DNA of 64,000 nucleotides from Siderastrea siderea. Its lineage: Eukaryota; Cnidaria; Anthozoa; Scleractinia; Rhizangiidae. Each line of letters begins with the position of its first letter. Within the stretch, counting starts at the first letter, position 1. The stretch covers positions 14,207,231 through 14,271,230 of the forward strand of contig OZ034972.1 in assembly GCA_964030785.1 (NCBI GenBank), in the 5' to 3' direction. A program made the position numbers and the translations under genes. This document shows, one piece after another, positions 1 through 11,724 of the stretch. The notes under the pieces are model-generated. The model had not been told where the DNA came from. It saw only the letters and a list, made by a program, of their open reading frames with translations, and ran no database searches.

Positions 1-1086
1 TTAGAATTAGAGTAGCATGGGTTGGTTAAAACCCTCTTAAACCTAACCAGACTGGGTTTGTAGTCTTCTGGAGTCGGGTGGGGGAAGGGGTGGCTGGAGG
101 GTAAGAGAATGAACCTTTGATGACTGGACGTCTAAATGTTTCCTTTGAGTCCAAAAAATGAGCTGATTACATCATTTCACGTGAACATGGCGTCAATATT
201 TCCGTACAGTCGCGCTATCTTGGACTTCCATTTTGGATCGCTCAATGATCCCAACACACCAGGTAACTTTCAAAATTGCAAAAAGTTGTAGAAAATTACT
301 AGCGATGCAATGGCATAAAACTCTCTTCGACGAGAGCGAGGACGAAGATGCTAGCAAGCTTTGAAGGTCAGAGATTTGATGTTGTTTATATTTTCGTTGG
401 TTACTCGACGCGAGTCAAATTCAACAGTGAAATGCAAGCATTTTTGACAGGTTTGCTTTGCCTCGTCAAAATCTTTGTTTACAAAGTTACCAGGAATTTA
501 ATGGAGTTAACTTCTCTTCAACGAAAGCACGGACGAAGGTGCTAGCGAGCTTTGAAAGCCAACCATTTAAGCTGACATGAATTGGCCTTTTGATGCGGGA
601 ATAACAAGTCTTAGCACGTAAACATCGCGTCATTCAAGACAGAAGCCGATTCGTGGAATTTCCTTGCTTCCGCTAAAGCATTCATAGAATCATGGCCTAA
701 AAGTAGACTTTTACGTTTCCTTTTCAGTAGATAACGGTACCCTTTAGATTTTGAGATAATCTTTTCTTTATCAATCTATTTAAATTTTCGTGCCCTTCTT
801 GTTTAGAATTACGCTGAGAGGTCAGTGCTTTAAAAAAAACGTGGTGTAAGTGGGTGGCGTTATGGTCAAAACTATTTCGTCACGTTCTTCTTCGCTAGTG
901 CCAGAACAGGTGGATGACCAAGGAATGAGGGATGGGATAGGTGTTCATACTATTTGGCATTCATGTTATCACAAGGGGAAGGGTGCAGTGAAGACGTGGG
1001 TGGGGGGGGGGGGGGAGGGTGGCAGCGAACACGTCAAAGGTAAGATAAATCACCAACTTGAAAAATTTACACCACTTGGGCTCATA
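1..1086. other. No gene recognised
   Basis: Open frames here are short and lack any recognisable domain. A weak internal similarity exists between about 310-375 and 520-560 (both contain a GCTAGC-AGCTTTGAAGG-like core). A G-rich run lies near 1000-1020. Confidence 0.5.
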
Positions 1087-1600
1087 TCTTGAGTGACCGT
1101 GCTGTATTTTGCACCCCGAGCGGAGAGGGAAAAACGGCGGGGTCCAATGCCCCTGGGGCTTTTCTTGTTTTTTTTTACCCCGCCGTCAGGACGGGGTCTA
1201 GTAAAACCTTTTTTTCCCGTGTTTTTTTTTCTTTTGGTGGTCACTTGCCCCAGACCTCCGGTTTTCGCTCGGCCAAAGAAATACTCGTCGTGTCTTTCGC
1301 TACACAGCCAAGGGCTTTTATCTTGAATGACCGTAACATATTTTACACCCCCGGGGGGGAAGGGGGAGAACAACGGCGGGGTCTAATGCCCCTGGGGCTT
1401 TTCTTGTTTTTTGGGGGGTCACTTGCCCCAGACCTCCGGTTTTCGCTCGGCCAAACAAATACTCGTCGTGTTTTTTGCTACACAGGAAAGGGCTTTTATC
1501 TTGGGTGACCGTAACATATTTTACACCCAGGGGGGGGGGGGGGGGGAGAACAACGGCGGGGTCTAATGCCCTTGGGGCTTTTCTTGTTGCTTGTTCGTTT
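1087..1600. repeat. Three-copy GC-rich tandem repeat
   Basis: The phrase ATCTTG-G/A-TGACCGT recurs at about 1087, 1320 and 1498. Each time it is followed by a C/G homopolymer, an AACGGCGGGGTC block, the palindromic CCCCTGGGG and CTTTTCTTG. Spacing is about 233 and then 178 bp; the first unit has about 55 extra bases. Open frames crossing this block are produced by the repeat and look non-coding. Confidence 0.8.
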
Positions 1601-2818
1601 GCTAGTTTTTTATTTTATTTTATTTCTGCAAGGAGAGGATTGATTTTTATTTCGCCAATATCAGTTTCTCTCCGTTAATCGTTAATCAACAATGAAATTT
1701 GATCTGATTCTATAACTTTCTTTCTCTTGTCAGTCTATCTTCTCACGAATTTTTCACATATAAATCTCAGTTTTTCATTATTCGTATCTCGTTTTGAGCT
1801 GATCATGGAAGCATTTTCTTCTTTACCACTCACTCTTATCTGGTCTACATTTTCAAGAGGCATAGGCGAGATAAGTAATGAATTTGGTCTGGATGACCGA
1901 TGTGCAAATAACAGTAAAACCTTGTTGCGATACAGCAGCAAGAGTTAATGGAGCATAGATTTCATTCGAACTTAACGTACATACGAATTGATAAATGTAA
2001 CAAATCTGCAACTGCTTGGAAAAATCACATTGTTAGCCCAGACCAGCTAAACGCAGCTCTATAATAACCCATTCATAAATTGTCATAAGAAATCACGCAA
2101 TCAAAAAATTTTATATAATCTTACTGCATCATATTGAAAACTACCATGCTGAGCGTGAAATCATCGATAAAGGACACCAGTTATCACTTTAATCAGCATG
2201 AACCCGACTACCCTAGGTATACGATCATCAGCCCCCAAAATAACGAAAACATCTCCGCTGACAAGGCCAGAAAACACAGCGAAGATACTCTGTTGGGAAT
2301 ACCGAAAATCACACTAACAACCCCAGTGCACCCGACTCAGCCACGGAAATAACGACAGGAATGTGCCTATGTCTTCGCATCATCTCAAAATCAGCTTGAA
2401 ATGCCTTGGAAAGTCATTAAATTTGGTGAACAGAGATATGTCATACCACTTTTTTGCCAGGTAATGTCACAACGTTTGGTGGCCTTTTCTTCACATGTTG
2501 GTCCGGCAGCCATTATCAGATCCTCTCTACCCCCCACACCAGTCTAAAATAAAAGAGTTCAAACATTTACTTCGAATTACGGTGAAAACTCTTTCGAAGT
2601 CATTTTTGAGTTTATTATGTGAAACCCAAGCAACACAGAAACACTCCACGCATTTCAATTTCGTGCCCTGGACGTATATTTCCATTCAAGGAGGTTCGAA
2701 AGGTTGTTTCTAGCCTGGATCCCAGTTGAAAAATTAAAAGAGAGGGGAACTCTTCTGCTCACTTCAAAATGGTTTCGATCAATTTCATCATCTATATTTG
2801 TTATTCTTTAACCTTTAC
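1601..2818. other. No gene recognised
   Basis: AT-rich sequence with only short frames. A 72-codon frame at 2134-2352 has no recognisable domain and no clear splice context. Given the neighbouring exon it is probably intergenic sequence or 3' flank of the minus-strand CCP gene. Confidence 0.4.
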
Positions 2819-3004
2819 CTGTACAATAAACTGGTGTTCCTGTCCACATCATATATCCTTCATTTTCAATGCACTGTCTCTCCTCACTCCCCACTGCTTC
2901 AAAACCCTCGTAGCACCTAACGACGCAAACTGATAAATATTCTCCAGTGCACTCTCCAACAATTAAGCCATAGGCTGGGGGCGGAAACTGTTCACATCTG
3001 CGAA
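2819..3004 (-). CDS. Six-cysteine CCP/sushi exon, minus strand
   Basis: This internal exon encodes one complement-control-protein (sushi) module, an extracellular binding fold. Read on the minus strand, an AG acceptor precedes it and GTAAAG follows. The frame is open for 62 codons with phase 1 on both sides. It has six cysteines spaced C-x14-C-x7-C-x3-C-x13-C-x15-C and a tryptophan (MWTG) before the last cysteine. It is clearly paralogous to the plus-strand exon at 22014-22202, sharing the YLSVC core and the ERQC block. The extra cysteine pair compared with canonical four-cysteine sushi modules is seen in the sequence; a third disulfide is inferred. Its most likely 5' partner is the signal-peptide exon at 10129-10192, across an intron holding a large inverted repeat. 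Further 3' exons would lie outside the window. Confidence 0.85.
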
Positions 3005-4058
3005 CTAAATCAAAGATAAGTTAAAAAAATGACATTTTTAAAAGAAGAATCTGTTGTTGTTGTTATAATTATTATTATGTACGGTAAATTTGCTAGTTTA
3101 CTGGCATGTGCGATTACTTTTACTGCGTTAAAAAGTCACAACGGCGGAAAATGTAATTGAACAAATGAAATTTCGAATCTCGGTTTTTCCAGCAATATTT
3201 AACGAAAGCCTCTGATCTGTCAGTGGACTTTGCTAACCAAATGGATTTCCGAAAATTGCCGACCAAAAAGATTTTTAAAAAATCTTCAAACGTGTCATCA
3301 ATCACGCAAGAAAACGCGAATGTAAATGCTAACCCAACTAACCTTATAAATCAAGGTCAATTTAGAATACATATACAAGAACAACTAGCATATTACAAAA
3401 GAGGATTCCGCATCCTTTCTTACTTACTCGAATTCCCACTAGCTTTAACTCTTGTGAGTCTCTAGCTGAAGGCCGTTTTCTTTGTGTTTGGTGTACTACA
3501 GCTACTGCAAACGGTCATTGCAAGAATAAACTTATCACGGTGTTTTTGTGCTGCTGAAACAACTGTTGTATGGGTGTTAGAGATAGAGGGTCAAAAAAGA
3601 ATCAGTTCCATTACGTGTTTTCATAGGTGTAAGTATGATTCGCTTTATTTCTCCTTTGCCTAACCGCCAGATAATTATTTATCAAGCGAAAAAAATGAAC
3701 CCCAGTTCACAAGTTATATGCGGGTTCTTAGGATTGCCTCATTAAGTGCACGAGCCATAGCAGCTTAAGAGCGGTTTGCTGTAAGAACCGACTAAGGGTA
3801 TGCAAAAGAGAAAAATCGGATTTTCTCAAAATCTGCCAGGATAAAGGCTTTGGTGAACTAGTTCTAAAAATATAAGTTTCGGGTCGTTTAGATTTTTATT
3901 TATTTTTTAGTGAATATTTTCGTATATTGCCCTTCGCAGCAGTCAAAATCAACGCCAAAATCGGGACTTTTCCGGAAGCTCCTGTTCAAATATCGAAAGC
4001 GTCCTAAGAAAGATTAACCCGGGGAGTTCAAAGATCTTGTTTCTTCTGTTTATTAGCA
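3005..4058. other. Probable intron, nothing recognised
   Basis: No domain-bearing frame and no clear repeat. The 80-codon frame at 3223-3465 is unsupported. The stretch lies between the minus-strand CCP exon and the first arm of the large inverted repeat. Confidence 0.4.
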
Positions 4059-4948
4059 GTGTCAAAGTTTCATGAAAAGCAAACTTGAATTTTTTACGAA
4101 ATTTTATAACTTATACCCAACAACGGTCGTTACCGACAACCCAATTTAGGCTAAATTCAAGGCTCAAAAAAGCACTCTGGTACATGGCTTTACACAACGA
4201 CACTATACTCCGCGAAAGAACAATCACTTCAACTAAACATCGGCCCAAAAACATTTTGGGACAAATGAAACGGCGAATTTTGAGAGCGCTTTGAAAACAG
4301 GCTACTTGAGTGATATGAGCGACCCTTTGACCTTTCATGTCAACGGAAATCAACACACAGCAGCTCTTAAAATGTGACTTTCCTTCGCCAGAATACTAGT
4401 TTGCTTGTTTTTCTAGAATGTTTTCAAGTAGAGGAAACCAGGAGTTTGAATTTGGAGGCCTTTGTTCCCAATATTGAGCGATGTTGGGCAATTTAGAGAA
4501 GTATGTTATGAAATTGACCTACTTTGTTTATCACCGAATTTCACATTCAAACTCTGTTTACGACGTGAATGCGGAATCAATAACGAAGTAAAAAACCGAT
4601 TCATGAAATGTTTACGAAATTACCTAATTAAGTGAGCTTTTCCTGGCTGGAAACTGCAACTTTCATTGCAAAACACATAGCGAGATCGCCGCGCCATGTT
4701 GCACGTGAGTTGTCAATGTTTACAGTGCAGCCGAAGTTCCCTATGTTAACGATTAACCAGATTTTAGGCCCGCATAGCGTGCAGTCGGAAACAACACTAT
4801 GGTGGCGAACGCTGTGCTTGATAAGCAACAAAATGGGGAAAAAAAAGGAAAAAGAGAGCTTTTATTACATTTATACTTATTATTATATATATTTTTTTAC
4901 GTCCAAACCGGTGACACGTACTACTAAGCAAGTTCACCCAACGTCGGT
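4059..4948. repeat. Left arm of large inverted repeat 1
   Basis: From GTGTCAAAGTTTCAT onward this segment matches the reverse complement of 8118-9016 nearly base for base over about 890 bp. The match includes the AAAAAAGGAAAAAGAGAGC stretch and the TATTATTATATATA run. Frames that look coding in one arm (such as 4632-4985) recur as broken versions in the other, so they are treated as non-coding. Confidence 0.9.
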
Positions 4949-4957
4949 GGCACTACC

Positions 4958-5072
4958 GTGTGATAGGTTGTTCGAGGAAATTTGATGTTCACAACAAATA
5001 TTAGCCCAAGCAAGTAGTTCGAGGGCTTATATGCAGTTTGCACATCAAATTTCCCAGGGAACCTATCACACA
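4958..5072. repeat. Short foldback hairpin in repeat spacer
   Basis: The arms GTGTGATAGG ... AAATTTGATGT and ACATCAAATTT ... CCTATCACAC are inverted around a loop of roughly 50 bases. This is probably a small foldback element. It abuts the inner edge of the left arm of the large inverted repeat. Confidence 0.65.
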
Positions 5073-6483
5073 TAGGGCCTGAGACAGAATCCCTCTATTG
5101 TTTTTATCGTCCAACGCTAAATCTTGAGCGAGAATTGCCAATATGCGTTGATAGGTGCCACTGAGGAGAGACAGTATCGCGTCACGTGATCGATTTCGAC
5201 CAAAGGGAGCACGCTAAAATTTAGCGTTGTAGTATGAAAGGTTAGAGTCTTGTTGAACAAGCGTCTGAAGCGCAGTAAACGCACAAAATTTGTTGAATTC
5301 CATTCGCTCCAGAAGGCTCTTCAAACTCCCATTCTTAGTGAAACATACTTTTAGTAAATAAAACACCCTGATTCAGTGTCTTTCTCTAGTTTTCGATGAA
5401 ACAGCAGCCACTTCCCTCGACTGGTTCCGCTACAGCAGAAGGTACTGTGATTTCTGCCTTGCATGGGATACATATGTGCACACGACATAATACTCACAAG
5501 CAGCCTTTAGCACAGCTGTTCTCAGCCTTTTCTTGATGTCTTCCCTATGCATGTCGCACAGGTTTTAAAATTTAAGTGCTTCATCCGGTACTTTTCTACT
5601 GTTCTACTGTCCTTACCCCCTTCCCCCTACCCTTGGTTGCATAACTCAACAATGGACGTGGCCGCATTTTATTCAGTTCTTTGCTTAGAGTCTTTGATTA
5701 GAAGGTCTAATGCCTGCTAAGGAAGAAAGATATCGCACCTTACGCTATGCGAGAAATACATCTGCCCAAGCCAAAATACTAAAAAACAGTCCTAAGCATG
5801 GGTATGCTTAGCATTTTCACGCTGCATTTCTTATGCAAGTCGCACAAGTTCACGTCAGTGTTGTAAGCGATGGCGTGCTATAACTGTGCAAGCTTGATCT
5901 AATACAATCTATCGGGTATAGAACTTTTGCTTCTCTAGCGCAACACTATCACTTTTAAAAACGCTTACCACGAAGTAAAAAGCCAATTCGCCTATCAGAG
6001 TGACGCAGCTTATAAATTATTCTTGAAGAGAACGAGAACAACTTATCCATCGTGCAGTGAGGAACTAGTACTTGGAGAACAACCTCGACCTATCTGCTTC
6101 CTTATCAACTCGAATATCTGTCAAGTTCTTGCCTGTACCTAGTTTGTTGCGCCCCCCCCCCCCCAAAAAAAAAACTGCCGTTATCCGTTGCCTCACTTGC
6201 TCCTAATACTTTTTTGGGAAAGTGGTCTCAACTTTGATTAGTAGTCTCTTTTTCACGGCAAATGTTTCAGTGAAAAAATTAGGCCAGTATTTTTCATCTT
6301 CAATTTTGATTTGCTGATATGCTTCCTTTTCCCGACGTCAAACGCTCGCTCTCCAAACTGTTGAACTCAAGATTGTTTAGCATGTTTACACCGTCGAATT
6401 TACTTGAGGAAGTTGCAAGTGACAGTTGCAAGCTATTTGTAAATCGTGACAACCATTCATGTGTCTATGTTCGTGAGTTCCGA
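5073..6483. other. Spacer of inverted repeat 1, nothing recognised
   Basis: Unique-looking AT-rich sequence with a C10/A10 homopolymer junction near 6150-6172. No gene-like frame was seen. Confidence 0.4.
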
Positions 6484-7416
6484 TAGCCTGCGTAGCAAGC
6501 ACTTCCGTAGACTTTTCCGCCTTTTTGAGACATTTCGCGTTTTGGCCGCGCCAAAGGCGAGCGCAAAAAAAAGGGAACCGGGAGCGGGGAGGGGGAGGGG
6601 AGGAGAGGCAAAAAAAGGAAACGCCTGCCCGCAAAAGTTTGTAAAACGCCCCTTTAGCACTCAAGGTTGGGTGAATTCATAGTGTGACAGCTTGTCAATA
6701 AAGCAGCAAATCACAGATCACCAGATGTTACAAATTCACTTTCGTCAAAATCAAAACATGCTCCACGTAAGTCAAACCCACGAACTGCAGAAACGAAGCA
6801 NNNNNNNNNNNNNNNNNNNNNNNNNNNNNNNNNNNNNNNNNNNNNNNNNNNNNNNNNNNNNNNNNNNNNNNNNNNNNNNNNNNNNNNNNNNNNNNNNNNN
6901 NNNNNNNNNNNNNNNNNNNNNNNNNNNNNNNNNNNNNNNNNNNNNNNNNNNNNNNNNNNNNNNNNNNNNNNNNNNNNNNNNNNNNNNNNNNNNNNNNNNN
7001 CTCGGAGATGCGATGTCGAAGCCTCGAAAGTTGGAAACTCGAAAGGGGCACTTCAGGATTTGTCGTTGTAATTTCAAAGTTAATAAATTTGGAAATTTAT
7101 CTCCGCTAGGAAAATCGGTTTTAATTCTTCGGGAACCTTTTCAAAGCGTCGGAAAGAATGGATTCTTAAGGAGCAATTCTTGCTGATATTTTCAGAGTGG
7201 TTAGAGTGGAAGTTGTTTAAAACTTGTAGCTATTTTCGGAACGTGTATGCAATCTTTGTGCTCGCAAAATTAGGAACTTAGGGGCATTATTCGAAGTTAT
7301 TCGGAATGCAATAAGTACATCAAGTCTCCTGTTTCCCAAGCTCCGCCAAAAAGCGAAAAATGCTTCGAACGTACGAAGAACCCTAGGCCTACGTAAACGC
7401 TTGCTACGCAGGCTAG
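6484..7416. mobile_element. Candidate TIR element spanning the assembly gap
   Basis: TAGCCTGCGTAGCAAGC at 6484 reappears as its reverse complement ending at 7416. The left part is followed by an A/G-rich block (6565-6625). The interior holds the 200-base gap, so internal content cannot be judged. Terminal motifs of this type are common in cnidarian short interspersed elements. No target-site duplication is obvious. Confidence 0.5.
6801..7000. other. Assembly gap (200 N)
   Basis: Exactly 200 unknown bases, a conventional scaffold-gap length, so the true size is unknown. It lies in the spacer between the arms of a large inverted repeat, the kind of place where an assembly breaks. Frames running through it are artefacts. 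Confidence 0.99.
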
Positions 7417-8117
7417 GGTTTCGATAGTGTCTACCTCTAAGTCACAAGCCCCTTTTTCTCTTTCTGGGTCACCGAAATCCACTCTGCAGACGCCCGTCCA
7501 GGTATTGACCTTCTTTAGAGTACATGATGCTACACAGCAGTTGATAGCACCCAGCGTACTCACGTAGTGGGATAGCGGTGTCGATCGTGGGATTCTTGAT
7601 CTCTTGAGTTATACAGCAGAGTTCTCTTGTGATGTAGTCTCGATGACACGGGCAGTTAATGCTTTTGTTTTTGTTTTTCGCTCTTGCAATGCAGGTGGGC
7701 AAGGGTCTTAATGTGGTTGCTGTGCTGAATGCAGTAAAATCTGTTTCCTACCGGTAAGCATGCTTGCTTGTTGAGAATCATTGTCCTGATGATATGCGGG
7801 GCATTCAGCATTTTTCCAGGGACAGGCAGAGGTACCGCTGCCCAAACGGGAGATATTAAGTGAGAAAATCTCCGTGATACCTGCCAGATTGTACTGGATG
7901 AAGTACTTTTTTTAGTATAAAATTAAATTTTTCACAGCCCCACATATGACAACTCGAACCTGTGCGACATCCACAGGAAAGACAGCATGAAAAGGCTTGT
8001 CTACGGGTGTGGCTGCTGTATCATCGAAGACGAGCAAGGGAGAAAGACATCTGTGAAGCAGAGGAAATAGGAGACGTCTACAAGCGGGCTAGCACTAGAA
8101 GGCTCTAATTCTCAAGT
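7417..8117. other. Spacer of inverted repeat 1, nothing recognised
   Basis: No gene was recognised. Minus-strand frames at 7297-7702 lack domains and overlap the TIR-element end. Confidence 0.35.
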
Positions 8118-9016
8118 CATCGACATTGGGAGAACTTGCTTAGTAGTACGTGTCACCGGTTTGGACGTAAAAAATATATATATAATAATAAGTATATATG
8201 TAATAAAAGCTCTCTTTTTCCTTTTTTTTCCCCATTTTTTTGCTTATCAAGCACAGCGTTCGCCACCATAGTGTTGTTTCCCACTGCACGCTATGCGGGC
8301 CTAAAATCTGGTTAATCGTTAACATAGGGAACTTCGGCTGCACTGTAAACATTTGACAACTCCCGTGCAACATGGCTCGGCGATCTCGCTATGTGTTTTG
8401 CAATGAAAGTTGCAGTTTCCAGCCAGGAAGAGCTCACTTAGTTAGGTAAGAGTTATATCGTAAACATTTCATGAATCGGTTTTTCACTTCGTTATTGATT
8501 CCGCATTCACGTCGTAAACAGAGTTTGAATGTGAAATTCGGTGATAAACAAAGTAGGTCAATTTCATAACATACTTCTCTAAATTGCCCAACATCGCTCA
8601 ATATTGGGAACAAAGGCCTCCAAATTCAAACTCCTGGTTTCCTCTACTTGAAAACATTCTAGAAAAACAAGCAAACTAGTATTCTGGCGAAGGAAAGTCA
8701 CATTTTAAGAGCTGCTGTGTGTTGATTTCCGTTGACATGAAAGGTCAAAGGGTCGCTCATATCACTCAAGTAGCCTGTTTTCAAAGCGCTCTCAAAATTC
8801 GCCGTTTCATTTGTCCCAAAATGTTTTTGGGCCGATGTTTAGTTGAAGTGATTGTTCTTTCCCGGAGCATAGTCTCGTTGTGTAAAGCCATGTACCAGAG
8901 TGCTTTTTTGAGCCTTGAATTTAGCCTAAATTAGGTTGTCGGTAACGACCGTTGTTGGGTATAAGTTATAAAATTTCGTAAAAAATTCAAGTTTGCTTTT
9001 AATGAAACTTTGACAC
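8118..9016. repeat. Right arm of large inverted repeat 1
   Basis: Reverse complement of 4059-4948. The outer end is TGACAC at 9011-9016. The inner end lies near the GTCATCGACATTGGG block. Small differences (for example an extra T run near 8230) show the arms have diverged by a few per cent. Together with the spacer this spans about 5 kb. Confidence 0.9.
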
Positions 9017-9027
9017 ATCCTCGGAGA

Positions 9028-9100
9028 CCCAGGGGCAGCTAGTCGGGACGACGGGATTTTCATGGGCGAAAGTTACAACAAGAGTGGGAGAGCCCCTGGG
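9028..9100. mobile_element. Tiny CCCAGGGGC-terminated inverted element
   Basis: CCCAGGGGC at 9028-9036 and GCCCCTGGG at 9092-9100 form 9-bp inverted ends around about 55 bases. It sits 11 bp outside the end of the large inverted repeat. The size and ends suggest a MITE remnant; no target duplication was identified. Confidence 0.45.
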
Positions 9101-10128
9101 CACTTACTCTTACTCTTTAGTGGTTGTTTTTACTCGGTGTAGGTATGTGAGTATCAAAGGTTAACGAAGCAGCAAAGTGTTTAGTTATTTAAATTTCTAA
9201 ATGTATAGCATAAAACAATGTTTTCAATATCGGTCAGTCTTTGAAAATGTCCAATTCTTCGTTTTGATCACTCTATGCTCGTTTTTTCAGCTTTTTTTTT
9301 TATCTCATTGCAACCCTGAAACAAAATAGCCAATCAGAGGGCCGTCGGTGCATTGCCCAAAGAAAAAAATATTTGAAGTTTGTGCATCGTTGCACATGTT
9401 TGGATCCTGGATTGGTCAGTTGACCTACCTCTCATACAATAAATATGTAAATTGATAGTATGATATATCTTAACAACGACCGAAAGTGCTGTCATTGATT
9501 ATTTATGCTGAGCTTATTTTGAAACCTTTAGATTGTAAAGTATGCTTTTTATATCACATTCTTTCTCATTGGATCTAGTTGTTCATTTGAGCCCATTTTT
9601 TTGTCTGCATTGAAACTTTACCAACTTCCAAAGCTAATGTGAATGTGTATATGTGAACTGCTGATGAAAAATAACGTGATGACGACCATCACAGTAGAGT
9701 TTATCAACGTAAGCAGTTAATAAAGAACATTTAAAGAAGAACCTGGGAGAAAAACTCAGGCTTGAACAGGATTCCAGCGCTCGAACCAACTGAGCTAACA
9801 AGCCAACTGAGAGCTTGTCATTTGAGAGTTCGTCATTTGTGAGTGATGGTTCGCCGAGAGAAACAGGAAAAATAGGAGCAGAGGCAGCACTGGGGACTAG
9901 TGGTGTGAAATGAAATAAATTGGGTTTGAGGACCTGGATTGATACACAGCTAGCAAAAAGCAGACCAAATGGAGAACTTTTGTTTGCATCCTATGCAACA
10001 TTTGGTGCGAAAAAGATTTATGATGACGATGATTTAGCCCGTATATGGTGAATAAATAACTGTGAATATATGAAATGATGATATGTAATAAGTGGAGACG
10101 ACTATCGCTTTTAAGTATATCAGCTTAC
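9101..10128. other. Probable intron with SINE remnant
   Basis: Lies 3' (in minus-strand terms) of the signal-peptide exon and appears to be its first intron. Apart from the tRNA-like head at 9750-9804, nothing was recognised. Confidence 0.4.
9750..9804 (-). repeat. tRNA-derived SINE head
   Basis: On the minus strand the segment begins GGCTTGTTAGCTCAGTTGG, an RNA polymerase III A-box-type sequence. About 30 bases on comes TGTTCAAGCCTGA, resembling a B box. It does not fold as a complete tRNA and lacks a clear acceptor stem, so a tRNA-derived SINE is likelier than a working tRNA gene. Its body probably runs toward lower coordinates. Confidence 0.6.
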
Positions 10129-10192
10129 CTGCAACGGCTGCAGTGGCAGTGGTGATCAAGAAAACAGAAACAACCAAACTTGTTCGAATCAT
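10129..10192 (-). CDS. Signal-peptide first exon, minus-strand gene
   Basis: On the minus strand an ATG at 10192 opens a 21-codon exon. It has a basic start (MIRTS), a hydrophobic core (LVVSVFLI) and a small-residue end (TATAAVA). A GTAAGC donor follows directly in phase 1. This is the classic layout of a secretory signal exon that joins phase-1 extracellular modules, and it fits the CCP exon at 2819-3004 on the same strand. The peptide is not homologous to the plus-strand signal exon at 15709. The first ATG was chosen because no in-frame upstream alternative fits a signal peptide. No promoter was assigned with confidence, though TTAAAATA lies about 50 bases upstream. Confidence 0.75.
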
Positions 10193-11724
10193 CGTGCCTG
10201 AGCTGTGACTCAATTTGACAACTTTGATGAAAGTTCATCGTATTTTAAGAGTCGCTCATGGGCGTGGGTTCAAGTTATTTCAGCAGAAAGTTTGATTGGC
10301 AGTAGTCTGTGACAGGTAGGTTAATATCATGTTGACTTAAATTAACGAGGGAATGAAGTTGATTACGGTTTAGCAAGTTACCACGTAAAGTACGTTTTAG
10401 TGACACATATCAGTGATCCTTTAGCGGAGTAGAAAAAAACGAAAGAAAATGCAATAAACGGACTAAAACACAGGAGTTGTTCATTGTTTTGAATAATCAG
10501 TGATATTATTTTGATTTTCGTGGGTCTCAGTTAACATGCACCAATATATTAAGTCAATAGATTCCTTATATGTGTTTACGGCCTGTCAAAGAAAAGTTCT
10601 TAAAAATGAAAAAAAATTCTTATTGAAGGCAAAAAGGGCAGAAGAGAGCAAGATGTTTACTGAAACAGCCCCATGTGTCATCTGAAATTTGAAGATGAAA
10701 GAAATTTACTATCAAGAAAACTGACTTCAAGAAAAGAGTTTGTTGTGTGCCGTTTTAGGTGTTTTCAACATAGTCACATTTTTAGACATTTAAGCATTTA
10801 GATTAAAAATATATTTTGTGTATATTTTTCATGATAAACATGCCATTGAGCTTGCTCATATTGTTTTGCTTATCCGGTTATCTCCGCCTCCGTTCTTAAT
10901 TTAATGTTTTGACTCTCACCTCTTTAACAAAGTATATTGACTTCGAGAATTTTGGACCTTTTTCTTTCGCCATAAAACATCAAGTGCTTTAAAGTAATGA
11001 AACATCAATGACAGAGTTGTAATAATAATGGATATTTATATCCGATTTGAGTGCAATATTACTCTGCGTTTATTCAACTGTTCTTCTGTACGCAATATCA
11101 TAAACAGCATCTATTCCGCAGTACCCAACAAATAGTAAAAGACACCCACGAAAGTCATCATTTTCCCTGAGGCATTCTAGCCTATTATTTAAAAACATTA
11201 TTTACAAGGCTTTTCATTCTAACCTGTTTAAGTAAAAGTCCATAAATAAAGAAGTTTCTATAAGTATAGAATTATCCGTGACCTGAAAATTGGGAGATGA
11301 AATTCACTATTAACAAACTTTCACTAATGTTAATGATTCGTTGGCTGCCCTTTTAGTGCTTTCAGAATAGTCGTGTTTTTATATATTAGCGTTTAGATTA
11401 TACTTTTTCACATATTTTTTTTAAGTTTTCTGTATGACTTGCACAAAAGGTCATGCGTATATTATATATTCTTGAGTTCTTGGTTTGGGGTCTTCCTCCT
11501 CCACACAATACAGTAACGTCCAAAATGTCGGTCTCTTTCTTTCGCTAACAAAACTCCGGACAACAAACATTCGGTCTTTTTGGTCAGTTTTTCACCTTCT
11601 GTGCCTGCTTTTATCCAGGACAATTTTCCCCACAATAACAAAATCGTAATTCTGTTGGTGGTGTTGTCTTACAGCAGGGGCGTGGGATAATTTTTTTTCT
11701 GGCCGCACGAATGAGAGATATCAT
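10193..11724. repeat. Old, diverged direct duplication; no gene
   Basis: Segments near 10670-10980 and 11280-11560 run in parallel. Both have a GAAATTTGAAGATGAAA / GAAAATTGGGAGATGAAA-like block, then TGCC-TTTTAG-TG-TTTCA, then an ACATTTTTAGACATTTA-like block, then a T-rich stretch. They look like two diverged copies of one unit. No coding frame was found. Confidence 0.45.

Noticed and set aside
1050..1508. Overlapping frames of 107 and 139 codons on both strands
   Set aside because: They follow the GC-rich tandem repeat and homopolymers, with no domain and no splice context.
4632..4985. 117-codon open frame in the inverted repeat
   Set aside because: Its mirror in the other arm (around 8140-8373) is shorter and diverged by indels, there is no domain, and it ends in a TATTATTA simple-sequence run. 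It is a repeat by-product.
6692..7186. Open frames of 100-164 codons around 6800-7000
   Set aside because: They are open only because the 200 unknown bases contain no stops.
9750..9804. Functional tRNA gene
   Set aside because: The A and B box-like sequences are present, but the anticodon arm and acceptor stem cannot be closed, so a SINE head fits better.
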